From positions 1 through 20,131 of the forward strand of contig JAHIOR010000069.1 in the NCBI GenBank assembly GCA_018895125.1: DNA of 20,131 nt, read 5' to 3'. The position numbers and the translations under genes were made by a program. The stretch comes from Patescibacteria group bacterium. Its GTDB lineage: Bacteria > Patescibacteriota > Minisyncoccia > Minisyncoccales > GWA2-46-15. This document shows positions 5,115 through 14,515 of the stretch, piece after piece. The notes below the pieces were generated by a model that made no database searches, was not told the DNA's origin, and saw only the letters and a list, made by a program, of their open reading frames with translations. Position 1 is the stretch's first letter. Every line of letters starts with the position of its first letter.

Positions 5115-7358
5115 TTAAACTTTTTCCCAGTCGTCATCATCCTCATTCTTTTCTCGAGGCATGGGAACGCTGTTTTCTAAAGTTGGCTCTGTTTTAACAT
5201 AAACTTCTCTGGGCCGGGCGCCGTCAGCCGGACCGACCACGCCCCTTTCTTCTAAGATATCAAGCAGCCTGGCTGCTCTAGCATAACCGACTCTGAGTCT
5301 TCGTTGCAGCATTGAGGCTGAAGCTTTTTTGTATTCAATCACCAATTGCTTGGCTTCCAAATATAGAGAATCTTCGTTATCTGAATTAAAAAGCTCTTGG
5401 CCAACATCCTCGCCTCCTTTCAGCTCCCGAGCCAGCTCTTCAGCCAAAAAGTTTTCTGTTAGCAAACCAAAATCTTCTTTCTGAGACTTTAAAAAATCAG
5501 TCACTCTTTTGACTTCTTTTTCAGTCACATAAGCTCCTTGAATTCTCCGGGGTTTGCTGATTTCCGGAGAAATGAATAGCATGTCTCCGGCCCCCAAAAG
5601 TTTTTCAGCCCCGGCCGCATCAATAACAGTCCTAGAATCAATTTGGCTGGCAACCTGAAAAGTGATTCTGGAAGTGATGTTGGCTTTAATTAAACCGGTA
5701 ATAACTTCAACTGAAGGTCTTTGGGTGGCGACAATCAAATGAATGCCCACAGCCCGGGCCATCTGGGCCAGTCTAACAATTCCAGCCTCAACCTCTTTAC
5801 CCCGGGCTGCCATTAAATCTGCCAGCTCGTCAATAATAACAACAATGTAAGGCATTATTTCCAGGATTTCTTCTGAAATTCCTTCTGAATCCCGGCCAGA
5901 CTTGGTTTTAGACATCTTTTGGCTGATGATTTTGTTGTAGGAAGCAATATCCCTGGTTTTGGCAGCGGCTAAAACTTCAAAGCGCCTTTCCATTTCCTTG
6001 GTCAGCCATTTTAAAGCATTAACGGTTTTCTGGCTGTCATAAATAATCGGAGATAAAAGGTGGGGAATGTCCTGATAAACCGGAAATTCAACTCTTTTGG
6101 GATCAACCATAATCAGCCTCATGGTTTCTGGAGAATTGCGGTAAAGCAAACCAAGAAGAATGCTATTTAAACAAATTGTTTTGCCCGTACCAGTGGCTCC
6201 GGCCACCAAAAGATGGGGCATACGGGATAAATCAGCAAAAGCCGGAATACCAGCCACGTCCCGTCCCAAAGAAAACAACAATGGCGAAGCTGAATTTTTA
6301 AAAGCCTCGTCTTCAAAAAGATTTCTCAATCTGACCATGGTTCGAGAACTGTTAGGAACCTCAATGCCAACCAAAGATTTACCCGGAATCGGAGCTTCAA
6401 TTCTAATGGGATGAGTTGCCAAAGCCAGAGATAAATCATTGTTTAGAGCGGTAATTTTTGACAGCTTAATGCCCTCAGCCGGTTTTAAAGTATATTGAGT
6501 AACGGTCGGACCAGTATTAACTTCGCCCATTTCCACTGGAATATCAAAGTTTTCAAGAGTGTTTTTAATAATCACCATATTATTGCGGATGTCCCCGGCA
6601 ATAGGTTCCCCCTTTTCCAGTTCCAGTAAGTCCAGGGGCGGGTTTTTATAAAGAGAAAGACCCGAGCCAGTCATTAATCCCGGAATCGGCTTGGTTTTTA
6701 AATTAGGCAAAGATGCTTCCCTGGCCTGACGATTGGGATCTTCCCTAACACCTGGAATTTCCCTGATCTTTAACTTGGGCTCTAATATCTTTTTTAAAAT
6801 TGGAATTTTTTCTGACAGTTCTTGGGCTGTCCGGGGCTGAATTTTCTTGGCTATCTGCCAGAAAACCAAAAAGCCAAAAATAATCATCAGCATGAAAATA
6901 ATCAGGTTAACCCAAAACCCAAAAAACCTTAAGATCGGGAAACTCAAGAAATAACCGACAAAACCGCCTAAAGGCCTGGATCTTACGGAAAGCTTTTCAA
7001 TAGTGCCGAAAGAATTAAGAATAGCGCTTAATCCCAGCAAACAAAGCGAAAAAGCAAACCCAGTCATTTTCAGAATCCGATTAGGCTGATGGCTGCCGAT
7101 AAAGAAAATCACCCCGGCCAAAACAAAAAACAACGGCAATAAATAAGTAGCTTTGCCAAACAAGAACAGCAAGCTGTTAAAAATCTGCAGGCCGCCTTTG
7201 CCAGCCAGTCCGAAAAATGAAAATAAAACAATAGCGGCAATCAAAATCAAAGCCAGGCTTATCAAATAGCCTTTGATAGATTTAGGCAAATCAGGCAAAA
7301 AGCCATAGTCTTTTGTGGGTTCTTTTTTAGCCTGGTGATTGTTCTTTTTCTTAGCCAT
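5115..7358 (-). CDS. ftsK: DNA translocase FtsK/SpoIIIE
   Basis: This 747-residue septal DNA pump clears the chromosome from the division plane and activates dimer resolution at the terminus. About four membrane segments occupy residues 28-170 (for example 31-51, 69-87, 96-116 and 148-168). A short linker leads to the motor: the alpha domain, then Walker A GATGTGKT (387-394) and Walker B VVIIDELADLM (506-516) in the RecA-like beta domain, followed by the ATQRPSVEVITG strand. The C-terminal gamma winged helix (about 670-725) contains the typical SASMLQRRLRVGYARAARLL, which in relatives reads polar KOPS sites. The linker is far shorter than in E. coli FtsK and like SpoIIIE. recA follows 17 bp downstream. 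A TATAAT at 7380-7385 may be its promoter. Confidence 0.97.
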   Translation of the reverse strand: MAKKKNNHQAKKEPTKDYGFLPDLPKSIKGYLISLALILIAAIVLFSFFGLAGKGGLQIFNSLLFLFGKATYLLPLFFVLAGVIFFIGSHQPNRILKMTGFAFSLCLLGLSAILNSFGTIEKLSVRSRPLGGFVGYFLSFPILRFFGFWVNLIIFMLMIIFGFLVFWQIAKKIQPRTAQELSEKIPILKKILEPKLKIREIPGVREDPNRQAREASLPNLKTKPIPGLMTGSGLSLYKNPPLDLLELEKGEPIAGDIRNNMVIIKNTLENFDIPVEMGEVNTGPTVTQYTLKPAEGIKLSKITALNNDLSLALATHPIRIEAPIPGKSLVGIEVPNSSRTMVRLRNLFEDEAFKNSASPLLFSLGRDVAGIPAFADLSRMPHLLVAGATGTGKTICLNSILLGLLYRNSPETMRLIMVDPKRVEFPVYQDIPHLLSPIIYDSQKTVNALKWLTKEMERRFEVLAAAKTRDIASYNKIISQKMSKTKSGRDSEGISEEILEIMPYIVVIIDELADLMAARGKEVEAGIVRLAQMARAVGIHLIVATQRPSVEVITGLIKANITSRITFQVASQIDSRTVIDAAGAEKLLGAGDMLFISPEISKPRRIQGAYVTEKEVKRVTDFLKSQKEDFGLLTENFLAEELARELKGGEDVGQELFNSDNEDSLYLEAKQLVIEYKKASASMLQRRLRVGYARAARLLDILEERGVVGPADGARPREVYVKTEPTLENSVPMPREKNEDDDDWEKV

Positions 7359-7379
7359 GGGTAAAACAAAGCTAGCTTA

Positions 7380-7385
7380 ATTATA
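7380..7385 (-). promoter_or_regulatory. Candidate -10 box for ftsK-recA
   Basis: On the minus strand a perfect TATAAT lies in the 54-bp gap between rpoC and ftsK, 21 bp before the ftsK ATG, which would leave a leader of about 15 nt. No good -35 is seen. Read-through from rpoBC is equally possible, since I see no T-tailed hairpin after rpoC. Confidence 0.4.
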
Positions 7386-7412
7386 TATCATAGCCTTAAT
7401 TTAGAGAGATGG

Positions 7413-10400
7413 CTAATTTTTTTTCAAGCCGGTGCCGGCTGGAATCAGCTTGCCGATGATAACATTTTCTTTCAGGCCCCGAAGCTTGTCTTCTTTGCCT
7501 TCAATGGCCGCCTTGATTAAAACTCTTGAAGTTTCAATAAACGAAGCAGCTGACAAAAAGCTGTCTGTAGCCAAAGATACCTTGGAAATTCCCAGTAAGA
7601 CCGGGGAAACCACAATCTGTTTTTTGCCTTGTTCTTTAAGCCGGCTGTTTTCTTCTGCCAGCCTGCCCTTGCTAATCACTTCTCCCTGGATAAAAATGCC
7701 GTCGCCAGGATCCTTGACCTTCATCTTAGAAAACATCTGCCTGACAATCACTTCCAAATGCTTGTCATGAATTGACGCTCCCTGGGAAGCATAAATTCTT
7801 TGGATTTCTCTGATAATATAGTCTCGGGTTATCTCCTCGCCAACTACTTTGAAAAGCTCTTTTAAATCAAGATTGCCTTCGCATAAAGCCTGGCCAGCCT
7901 CAATTGCATCTCCGACTTTGACCAGAATGCCTTTGCCAACCGGAATGTCATAATCAATGACTGCTCCAACAGCCTTAGCGGCTTTTGATTTTTTAACTTT
8001 GGCGTCAATATTTGGTTTAATCTTGACCAGCTTTGAATCAATCACTTCCAAAACAGTTCCTTTGACCTGGGAAATGACAGCTTTGCCGGACGGAACCCTG
8101 GTTTCAAAAATCTCCTCAACCCTAGGCAAACCAAGAGTAATATCGCTAGCTGAAGCCACCCCGCCAGTATGAAAGGTTCTCATGGTCAGCTGAGTGCCTG
8201 GCTCGCCAATAGCCTGGGCTGCAATAACTCCAACAGCTTCGCCAATATTAACCAAGTCCCCTGATCCCAAACTCCAGCCATAGCATTTCTGACAGACTCC
8301 CCGCTCCAAGCGGCAGTTCAAAGGGGATCTGGCCGAAACCTGGGCAACTTGTTTGGCAACAATTTCCTTGGCCATTTGCCAGGTAATGGCCTGGCCTTTT
8401 TTAACAATAATTTTATTATCAGGACCAACAATAGTATCAGCGGCAATCCGGCCCACGATCTTCATTAAAAAGTTCTGACCAATGTCGTCAGCTTCTTTCT
8501 TTGAATACAAAATTCCTTTGGTATCGCCGCAATCTTTTTCAAAAACAATCACCTCATGGCCGACATCAACCAATCGCCTGGTTAAGTATCCGGCTGTTGA
8601 AGTTCTTAAAGCCGTGTCAGCCGTGCCTTTTCTGGCGCCGTGAGTTGATAAAAAGTATTCCAAAACATCAAAGCCTTCTTTGTAAGAATTCTTAATCGGC
8701 AGTTCAATAATCCGGCCAATCGGGTTAATCACCAGCCCCTTCATGCCAGCCATTTGAACCGGCTGAGACCAAGATCCCCTGGATCCTGAATCAATAATGG
8801 TAAACACCGAACCTCCTTCAGGCAAGGCTTTGGGAACCAGTTTTTCAATTTCTGACTTGGTCTTCTGCCACACCTCGATTGACCGCTGGTATTTTTCTTT
8901 TTTAGATAAAAACCCTTTTTGGAAATGGCTTTCCAGACCGGCGATTTCTTTCTCAGCCTTTTCAATCAAAGCTGGTTTTTCAACCGGCACTTGCAAATCA
9001 TCCATGCCCCAGCTAATGCCTGACCTGGTGGCGCCGTCAAAACCAATTGACTTAATCTTGTCTAAAATAGGTTGAGAATGATCAATGCCGTATTTTTCAA
9101 TCGCTTCCCTGATCAGCTCTTCAATCATTTTAGAATTCATGGTCTTGTTCTGGAAAGGAAAGTCAGCTGGCAAAGCTTCGTTAAAAATTAAACGGCCCAC
9201 TGAAGTTTCAAAAAACTCATTGTCTTGTTTTTCAATTCCCAACACCTCTTTGACTGGAACTTTGATCTGGGCATTAATATCAATCTGATCAAATTCATGA
9301 GCCAAAAGAGCTTCTTCGGCAGAACCAAAAATCTTGCCCTCGCCCTTAGCGCCAGGCTTAATCTTAGTAAACCAATAACAACCCAAAACAATATCCTGGG
9401 TCGGACTGACAATTGGCAAACCCGTGGCCGGCTTTAAAAGATTGTGAGACGACAGCATAATCTCTAAAGCTTCTTGCTGAGCTTCGTCAGACAAGGGCAA
9501 GTGCACGGCCATTTGGTCGCCGTCAAAATCAGCATTAAAAGCCTTACAAACTAAAGGATGAATCCTGATGGCTTCGCCCTCAACTAAAATGGGTTTGAAA
9601 GCCTGAATGCCCAAGCGATGCAAAGTTGGCGCCCTGTTTAACAGCACTGCCTTGCCAGTCACCACCTGTTCTAAAATGGCCCAAATATCATCTGTTTCCT
9701 GTTCAATCAGCCTGGAAGCGCCCCGAACATTATAGGCCAGTTCCTGGTCAAGGATTTTTTTAATGACAAAAGGCTTGAAAAGCTCCAAGGCCATTTTCTT
9801 TGGCAAACCAACCTGATGAAGCAATAATTCCGGACCAACCACAATCACTGACCGGCCCGAGTAATCAACTCTTTTGCCTAAAAGATTCTGCCTGAACCTG
9901 CCTTGTTTGCCTTTTAAAATGTCAGCTAAAGACTTTAACAGTCTGCGGCCTCCGGTCGTAGCCTGAGTCATGGTGCCTTTTCTCATGCCATTGTCAATTA
10001 AAGCGTCAACTGCTTCCTGAAGCATTCTTTTCTCGTTCCTGACAATAACTTCCGGAGCGCCGATCTCAAGCAAATACTTTAAGCGGTTATTACGATTAAT
10101 AACCCTTCTATAAAGATCATTTAAGTCCGAGGAAGCATATCGGCCGCCGTCCAGCTGAACCATGGGCCTGAGATCCGGAGGCAAAATTGGCAACACAGTC
10201 ATAAACATCCACTCGGGACGAATACCGGCTTTTTCCATGCCCTGAAAAAGCTTGATTCTTTTTAATAGTTTTTTCTTGTTTAAGGGAGAAGCCTGCTCAA
10301 TTTCCTGTTTAAGCTCAACAATCTTTTTCTTCAAATCAATAATGCTGAAAATCTTTCTCAAGCTTTCCCCGCCCGTGCCAGCTTCAAAACACTGGCCGTA

Positions 10401-11066
10401 TTTTAAAGACAAATCAAAGTATTCAATTTCAGACAAGACTTTCAAAAACTTAAGGCTCATCAGCTCATCCTTGGCTCTGTCCTTGGCAGCTTTTAATTCT
10501 TTCTCGTCTTCCTTGTCTTGCTTATCTTGTTTGTCTTGCTTATCTTGTTTTTTACTTTTTTCTTTTTGCTGGGCTTGATTCTTTAAAGCTTTTGACTTTT
10601 GCAAAAATTCTTTTTCAATCTGTTCGAGAATGGATTTTTGGGATGCCTCGTCAACTTTGGTAACAATGTAAGCGTTAAAATAAATGACTTTTTCCAAATG
10701 AGACATGGGCAGATCCAGAATCTGGCCGATCCTGGAAGGAATGCCTCTTAAAAACCAGATGTGGGATACAGGGGAGGCGAGCTTAATATGGCCCATTCTT
10801 TCTCTTCTGACTTGGGACTTGGTGACTTCAACGCCGCACTTGTCGCAAACAATGCCCTTATGCCTAATGCCCCGATATTTGCCGCAATAGCATTCATAGT
10901 CCTTTTCCGGGCCAAAGATCTTTTCGTCAAAAAGACCGTCTTTTTCAGGCTTTTGGGTGCGGTAATTAATTGTCTCAGGCTTGGTCACTTCGCCATGACT
11001 CCAGGACATAATGTCCTCAGGCGAAGCTAATTTAATCCTGATAGCTTCAAAGTCAGCAACACGCAT
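7413..11066 (-). CDS. rpoC: RNA polymerase subunit beta-prime
   Basis: This 1217-residue catalytic subunit shows a zinc-binding N-terminus with C59, C61, C74 and C77, the RPEWMFMTVLPILPPDLRP lid/rudder region, the magnesium-chelating NADFDGDQM (511-519), the bridge helix and trigger loop regions, and a second zinc site built from a cysteine in FEKDCGDT and three in NCRLERGVCQKC. A charged low-complexity insert, KKQDKQDKQDKQDKEDEKE (172-190), is encoded by a 15-bp periodic tract near 10500-10555. It lies in the coiled region after the N-terminal domain. The start is 25 bp after the rpoB stop, so the two form an operon. No Shine-Dalgarno is visible. The length is typical without the large lineage-specific inserts of proteobacteria. 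Confidence 0.98.
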   Translation of the reverse strand: MRVADFEAIRIKLASPEDIMSWSHGEVTKPETINYRTQKPEKDGLFDEKIFGPEKDYECYCGKYRGIRHKGIVCDKCGVEVTKSQVRRERMGHIKLASPVSHIWFLRGIPSRIGQILDLPMSHLEKVIYFNAYIVTKVDEASQKSILEQIEKEFLQKSKALKNQAQQKEKSKKQDKQDKQDKQDKEDEKELKAAKDRAKDELMSLKFLKVLSEIEYFDLSLKYGQCFEAGTGGESLRKIFSIIDLKKKIVELKQEIEQASPLNKKKLLKRIKLFQGMEKAGIRPEWMFMTVLPILPPDLRPMVQLDGGRYASSDLNDLYRRVINRNNRLKYLLEIGAPEVIVRNEKRMLQEAVDALIDNGMRKGTMTQATTGGRRLLKSLADILKGKQGRFRQNLLGKRVDYSGRSVIVVGPELLLHQVGLPKKMALELFKPFVIKKILDQELAYNVRGASRLIEQETDDIWAILEQVVTGKAVLLNRAPTLHRLGIQAFKPILVEGEAIRIHPLVCKAFNADFDGDQMAVHLPLSDEAQQEALEIMLSSHNLLKPATGLPIVSPTQDIVLGCYWFTKIKPGAKGEGKIFGSAEEALLAHEFDQIDINAQIKVPVKEVLGIEKQDNEFFETSVGRLIFNEALPADFPFQNKTMNSKMIEELIREAIEKYGIDHSQPILDKIKSIGFDGATRSGISWGMDDLQVPVEKPALIEKAEKEIAGLESHFQKGFLSKKEKYQRSIEVWQKTKSEIEKLVPKALPEGGSVFTIIDSGSRGSWSQPVQMAGMKGLVINPIGRIIELPIKNSYKEGFDVLEYFLSTHGARKGTADTALRTSTAGYLTRRLVDVGHEVIVFEKDCGDTKGILYSKKEADDIGQNFLMKIVGRIAADTIVGPDNKIIVKKGQAITWQMAKEIVAKQVAQVSARSPLNCRLERGVCQKCYGWSLGSGDLVNIGEAVGVIAAQAIGEPGTQLTMRTFHTGGVASASDITLGLPRVEEIFETRVPSGKAVISQVKGTVLEVIDSKLVKIKPNIDAKVKKSKAAKAVGAVIDYDIPVGKGILVKVGDAIEAGQALCEGNLDLKELFKVVGEEITRDYIIREIQRIYASQGASIHDKHLEVIVRQMFSKMKVKDPGDGIFIQGEVISKGRLAEENSRLKEQGKKQIVVSPVLLGISKVSLATDSFLSAASFIETSRVLIKAAIEGKEDKLRGLKENVIIGKLIPAGTGLKKN

Positions 11067-11091
11067 TGTTTTTATTTAATATGAATAGATT

Positions 11092-14000
11092 TTAATCTCT
11101 AAAATCCCTGTCTCTGGTTTTTTCCTTAACTTCAATGGCCAGCCCTAAAGATTTTAATTCAGCCACCAATAAATTAAAGGAAGCAGGCACATTAGGATTT
11201 TTGATCGGCTCTCCTTTTAAAATTGATTCGTAAGCTGCCGCTCTTCCCGGCACGTCGTCTGATTTGATGGTCAGCATTTCCTGCAAAATGTGGGCAGCTC
11301 CATAGCCTTCCAAAGCCCAGACTTCCATTTCCCCGAATCTTTGGCCGCCGAATTGGGATTTGCCTCCCAAAGGCTGTTGAGTAATCAAAGAATAAGGGCC
11401 GATTGACCTCATGTGAATCTTGTCTTCAACCATGTGAATCAGCTGCATCATGTAAATATAGCCAACCGTGGCCCGGCCCCTGAAAGGTTCGCCAGTCCGG
11501 CCGTCATAAACCTGAAGCTTACCGTCTTCAGGATAGCCAGCTTCTTTTAATTCAGCCTTAATATCTTTTTCAGTCGCCCCTAAAAGAGCCGGAGTCACGG
11601 CCCGATAGCCAAGTTTTTTGGCAGCCAAACCCAAATGAGTTTCCAAAATCTGACCCAGGTTCATTCTTGAAGCCACGCTTAAAGGATTTAAAATAATATC
11701 CATAGGAGTGCCGTCTTCAAGAAACGGCATTTCTGCTTCCGGCAAAACCAAGGAAACCACGCCTTTATTGCCGTGACGGCCAGCCAGTTTGTCTCCGGTC
11801 TGAACTTTGCGAAGCTGGACCACTTCAACCTTAACTCTTTTAATAATTCCAGGTTCTAATTTGGCTCCTTTTTCCCTTTCCCAAACTTTAACATTAGTGA
11901 CTCTGCCCCGCTTGCCGTATTTAAGCAATAACGAACTGTCTTTGACTTCCCTGGCTCTTTCTCCGAAAATAGCCCTCAACAGTCTTTCTTCGGGAGTCAG
12001 ATCAGTTTCACCTTTGGGGGAAATCTTGCCAACCAGAATGTCATGGGGACCGACTTCAGCGCCAACCCTGATGATTCCTTCTGAATCCAAATCCTTTAAT
12101 TTTTCTTCACTGACATTGGGAATATCTGAAGTGGTTAACTCCGGGCCAAGCTTGGTTTCTCTCACATCACAGAAAAAGTCTTCAATATGAATTGAGGAAA
12201 AGACCATGTCTTTAACCAGCTTTTCTGAGATAATAATGGCATCCTCAAAGTTTGAGCCTCTCCAAGGCAAAAAAGAAACCAGAATGTTTCTGCCCAAAGC
12301 CAGCCAGCCTGAATCAATTGAAGCGCCGTCAGTCAAAATATCGCCTTGTTTTATTTTCTGGCCTTTTTTAACAATTGGCTTTTGGTGGAAACAAGTGTAT
12401 TGATTGGTTCTGACAAAAGTTCTTAAAGGATAATCAGTAATCACCCTGGTCTTTTGGTTTTGAATCCTGATTAAGCTGGCATCAATATCTCGAACCACCC
12501 CGTCATCCTTGGCAATTAAAATTTGACCCGAGTCTCTGGCCACGGCTGGTTCCACGCCAGTGCAAACCAAAGGAGCTTCAGGAATTAACAGCGGCACTGA
12601 TTGGCGCTGCATATTAGAACCCATTAAAGCTCTGTTAGCGTCGTCATTCTGTAAAAACGGAATAGAAGCTGTGGCCGCGGAAACAGCTTGCTTTGAAGAC
12701 ACGTCAATAAAATCAATCTTGTCTTTTTCAATCTGGCCCGGCTCGCCTTTGATTCTGGCCGCCACCCGGTCTGGAATAATAATCTGGGTTTTTTCATCAA
12801 TCGGAATACCGGCATGAGCAATATTATACCTTTCTTCCTCATAAGCGTTTAAATAATTAACTTCGTCAGTCACTTTGCTTTTAACCACTTTAAAGTAAGG
12901 GGTTTCCAAGAAACCAAACTGGTTAACCCTGGCAAAGCAGGCTAAGTGCGAGATTAGACCTACGTTTTGACCTTCTGGAGTCTGAATCGGACAAATCCGG
13001 CCATAGTGAGACGGTTGCACGTCCCTGACCTCTAAACCAGCTCTTTCTCTGGTTAAGCCTCCGGGACCGGTGGCTGCCAGCCTTCTTTTGTGTTCGAGTT
13101 CTGCTAAAGGATTTTCATTATCCATGAATTGGCAAAGCTGGCTGGAAGTAAAGAATTCCTTAATCACTGCCATTAAGGGCCTGGGATTAATGAGCTGGGC
13201 CGGAGTCATCACGTCATCTTCTAAAGTTGACATCCTGTCTTTAATAATCCTTTCCATTCTTAATAGACCGACTCTCATTCTGTTTTGCAGAATTTCAGCT
13301 GAGGTTCTGACTCTTCTGTTGCCCAAGTGGTCAATGGGGTCAGGCATGGATCCGGGGGTATTGTTTAATCTGATCACTTCATGAATTACCGTGACAATAT
13401 CCTCTGGCTTTAACACCCTATCTTTAATATCAATGTCTTCATCTGCTTTTGATTTTTTAATGTCGCCTTTCAAAGCCCTGAATCTCTGGTTCATTCTCCA
13501 CCTGCCAACTTTAGACAAGTCATATCTTTCAAAATTGAAAAACATGTTTTCAATCAGCTCTCGAGCCGTATCCGGGGTGACCAAATCTCCGGGCCTGATC
13601 CTTTGGTAAATTTCAACTAAAGCTTCAGCCTGGTTATGGCTGGAATCTTTTTTAATGGTTTCCTCAATGTATTTCACGTCAGCATCATTATCAACATCCT
13701 GGAAAAGCTCTTTTAAAGAGTTATCTGAGACAATGCCAAAAGCCCTCAAGATAGTGGTGGCCGCCACCTTTCTCTTGCGGTCAATCTTAATGCCGACAAA
13801 GCCGGAAGCGTCTGATTCAATTTCCAGCCAAGCGCCCCGGTTAGGAATGATTTTAGCGCCAAAATAATGACGGCCGGCGATAACGTTGCTGGTGAAAAAC
13901 ACGCCAGGGGAGCGGATTAACTGGGCAATGGCCACTCTTTCAACTCCATTAACAACAAAAGTGCCCCTTTCTGTCATAATGGGAAAATCAGCCAAAAACA

Positions 14001-14304
14001 CTTCTTGCTCTTTGACTTCCTTGGTTTTAATATTAACCAGCCTGATCTTGACCCTCATTGAAGATTCATAAGAAGAGTTATCATTCTTAGCTTCAAGGTC
14101 ATTGGGATACTTTGTTTCATCAAGCTTGAAATCCAAAAACCAAAGTTCAAACTCTTTTTTAGTATAGTCTCTGATAGGAGAGGCTTCGGCAAAAAGGTCT
14201 TTAACGCCTTTTTCCATCAGCCACTGCCAGCTGTCTTTTTGTAAAGACCCCAAATAAGGCAGTTTAAAAGAGACGTTTGATTTAGAAAAAGATTTTGTCT
14301 TCAT
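11092..14304 (-). CDS. rpoB: RNA polymerase subunit beta
   Basis: This 1070-residue subunit holds the fork loop, the rifampicin pocket and the binding surface for the beta-prime active centre. Landmarks include the RGTFVVNGVERVAIAQLIRS segment, the rifampicin cluster (386-445, with SSQLCQFMDNENPL and GPGGLTRERAGLEVRD), the KLAGRHGNKGVVS loop and the C-terminal clamp with GGKSQFGGQRFGEMEVWALE. It is short because the large beta inserts of E. coli are absent. In the rifampicin cluster the residues equivalent to E. coli S531 and L533 are A410 and T412. The start at 14304 overlaps the stop of a small upstream frame (ATGA), and the first eight or so codons are duplicated upstream. The ribosomal genes rplJ and rplL that often precede it are absent. 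A strong promoter lies about 180 bp upstream. Confidence 0.98.
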   Translation of the reverse strand: MKTKSFSKSNVSFKLPYLGSLQKDSWQWLMEKGVKDLFAEASPIRDYTKKEFELWFLDFKLDETKYPNDLEAKNDNSSYESSMRVKIRLVNIKTKEVKEQEVFLADFPIMTERGTFVVNGVERVAIAQLIRSPGVFFTSNVIAGRHYFGAKIIPNRGAWLEIESDASGFVGIKIDRKRKVAATTILRAFGIVSDNSLKELFQDVDNDADVKYIEETIKKDSSHNQAEALVEIYQRIRPGDLVTPDTARELIENMFFNFERYDLSKVGRWRMNQRFRALKGDIKKSKADEDIDIKDRVLKPEDIVTVIHEVIRLNNTPGSMPDPIDHLGNRRVRTSAEILQNRMRVGLLRMERIIKDRMSTLEDDVMTPAQLINPRPLMAVIKEFFTSSQLCQFMDNENPLAELEHKRRLAATGPGGLTRERAGLEVRDVQPSHYGRICPIQTPEGQNVGLISHLACFARVNQFGFLETPYFKVVKSKVTDEVNYLNAYEEERYNIAHAGIPIDEKTQIIIPDRVAARIKGEPGQIEKDKIDFIDVSSKQAVSAATASIPFLQNDDANRALMGSNMQRQSVPLLIPEAPLVCTGVEPAVARDSGQILIAKDDGVVRDIDASLIRIQNQKTRVITDYPLRTFVRTNQYTCFHQKPIVKKGQKIKQGDILTDGASIDSGWLALGRNILVSFLPWRGSNFEDAIIISEKLVKDMVFSSIHIEDFFCDVRETKLGPELTTSDIPNVSEEKLKDLDSEGIIRVGAEVGPHDILVGKISPKGETDLTPEERLLRAIFGERAREVKDSSLLLKYGKRGRVTNVKVWEREKGAKLEPGIIKRVKVEVVQLRKVQTGDKLAGRHGNKGVVSLVLPEAEMPFLEDGTPMDIILNPLSVASRMNLGQILETHLGLAAKKLGYRAVTPALLGATEKDIKAELKEAGYPEDGKLQVYDGRTGEPFRGRATVGYIYMMQLIHMVEDKIHMRSIGPYSLITQQPLGGKSQFGGQRFGEMEVWALEGYGAAHILQEMLTIKSDDVPGRAAAYESILKGEPIKNPNVPASFNLLVAELKSLGLAIEVKEKTRDRDFRD

Positions 14305-14332
14305 AACTTAGAAAAAGATTTTGGTTTCATAA
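14281..14332. repeat. 26-bp tandem duplication of the rpoB start region
   Basis: Two copies (14281-14306 and 14307-14332) match at 23 of 26 positions. The inner copy contains the rpoB start codon and its first codons; the outer copy contains another ATG followed by nearly the same codons. Confidence 0.9.
14301..14330 (-). CDS. Upstream leader frame of rpoB (9 codons)
   Basis: The outer copy of the duplication encodes MKPKSFSKL and then TGA. The TGA overlaps the rpoB ATG as ATGA, and the peptide is a near copy of the first residues of RpoB (MKTKSFSKS). This geometry permits terminating ribosomes to restart on rpoB. There is no Shine-Dalgarno for either start. It may be an accident of the duplication; translation is not shown by sequence. 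Confidence 0.4.
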   Translation of the reverse strand: MKPKSFSKL

Positions 14333-14348
14333 TCTTGCAAAGATACCC

Positions 14349-14373
14349 AAAAATCCCCGTTAAGAGTTGGGGA
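14349..14373 (-). terminator. Possible weak attenuator hairpin in the rpoB leader
   Basis: On the minus strand TCCCC (14373-14369) can pair with GGGGA (14358-14354), with a 10-nt loop, followed directly by a run of five T. The stem is short, so termination would be partial at best. It lies between the promoter and the leader frame. Confidence 0.3.
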
Positions 14374-14469
14374 GTTAAAATTACAAAGCTTTAATTGAGC
14401 CGAGCAGGCTTCAAGATAAGTTTGGATTATTTATGCTCTAAACGACACAAAAAACCTAAAATGCCTCTA

Positions 14470-14485
14470 GGTTGCGCGTGCAACC
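14470..14485. promoter_or_regulatory. Dyad at the rpoB transcription start, possible operator
   Basis: On the minus strand GGTTGC and GCAACC flank a 4-bp centre (ACGC), forming a 16-bp dyad directly after the -10 box, where the transcript would begin. That is the usual place for a repressor site. The G/C-rich dyad stands out in A/T-rich surroundings. The binding protein is unknown. Confidence 0.45.
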
Positions 14486-14515
14486 ATTATATTAAAATTC
14501 AGCATATTTTGTCAA
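14486..14515 (-). promoter_or_regulatory. Strong sigma-70-type promoter of rpoBC
   Basis: On the minus strand a perfect TTGACA (14515-14510) and a perfect TATAAT (14491-14486) are separated by 18 bp. The start would be near 14479, giving a leader of about 175 nt before rpoB. The -35 region overlaps the last codons of the decayed toxin gene just upstream. Confidence 0.85.

Noticed and set aside
7425..7445. AGCCGG/CCGGCT hairpin at the end of rpoC as a terminator
   Set aside because: It is inside the coding sequence and is not followed by a T-run on the minus strand.
10495..10560. 15-bp periodic tract as an intergenic or regulatory repeat
   Set aside because: It is in frame within rpoC and encodes the KQD repeats of a surface insert, so it is a coding microsatellite.
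14449..14473. AACCTA/TAGGTT hairpin followed by six T just after the rpoB promoter
   Set aside because: The stem is weak and starts within a few nucleotides of the predicted transcript 5' end, too close for a credible attenuator. The G/C dyad next to it is better explained as a DNA site.
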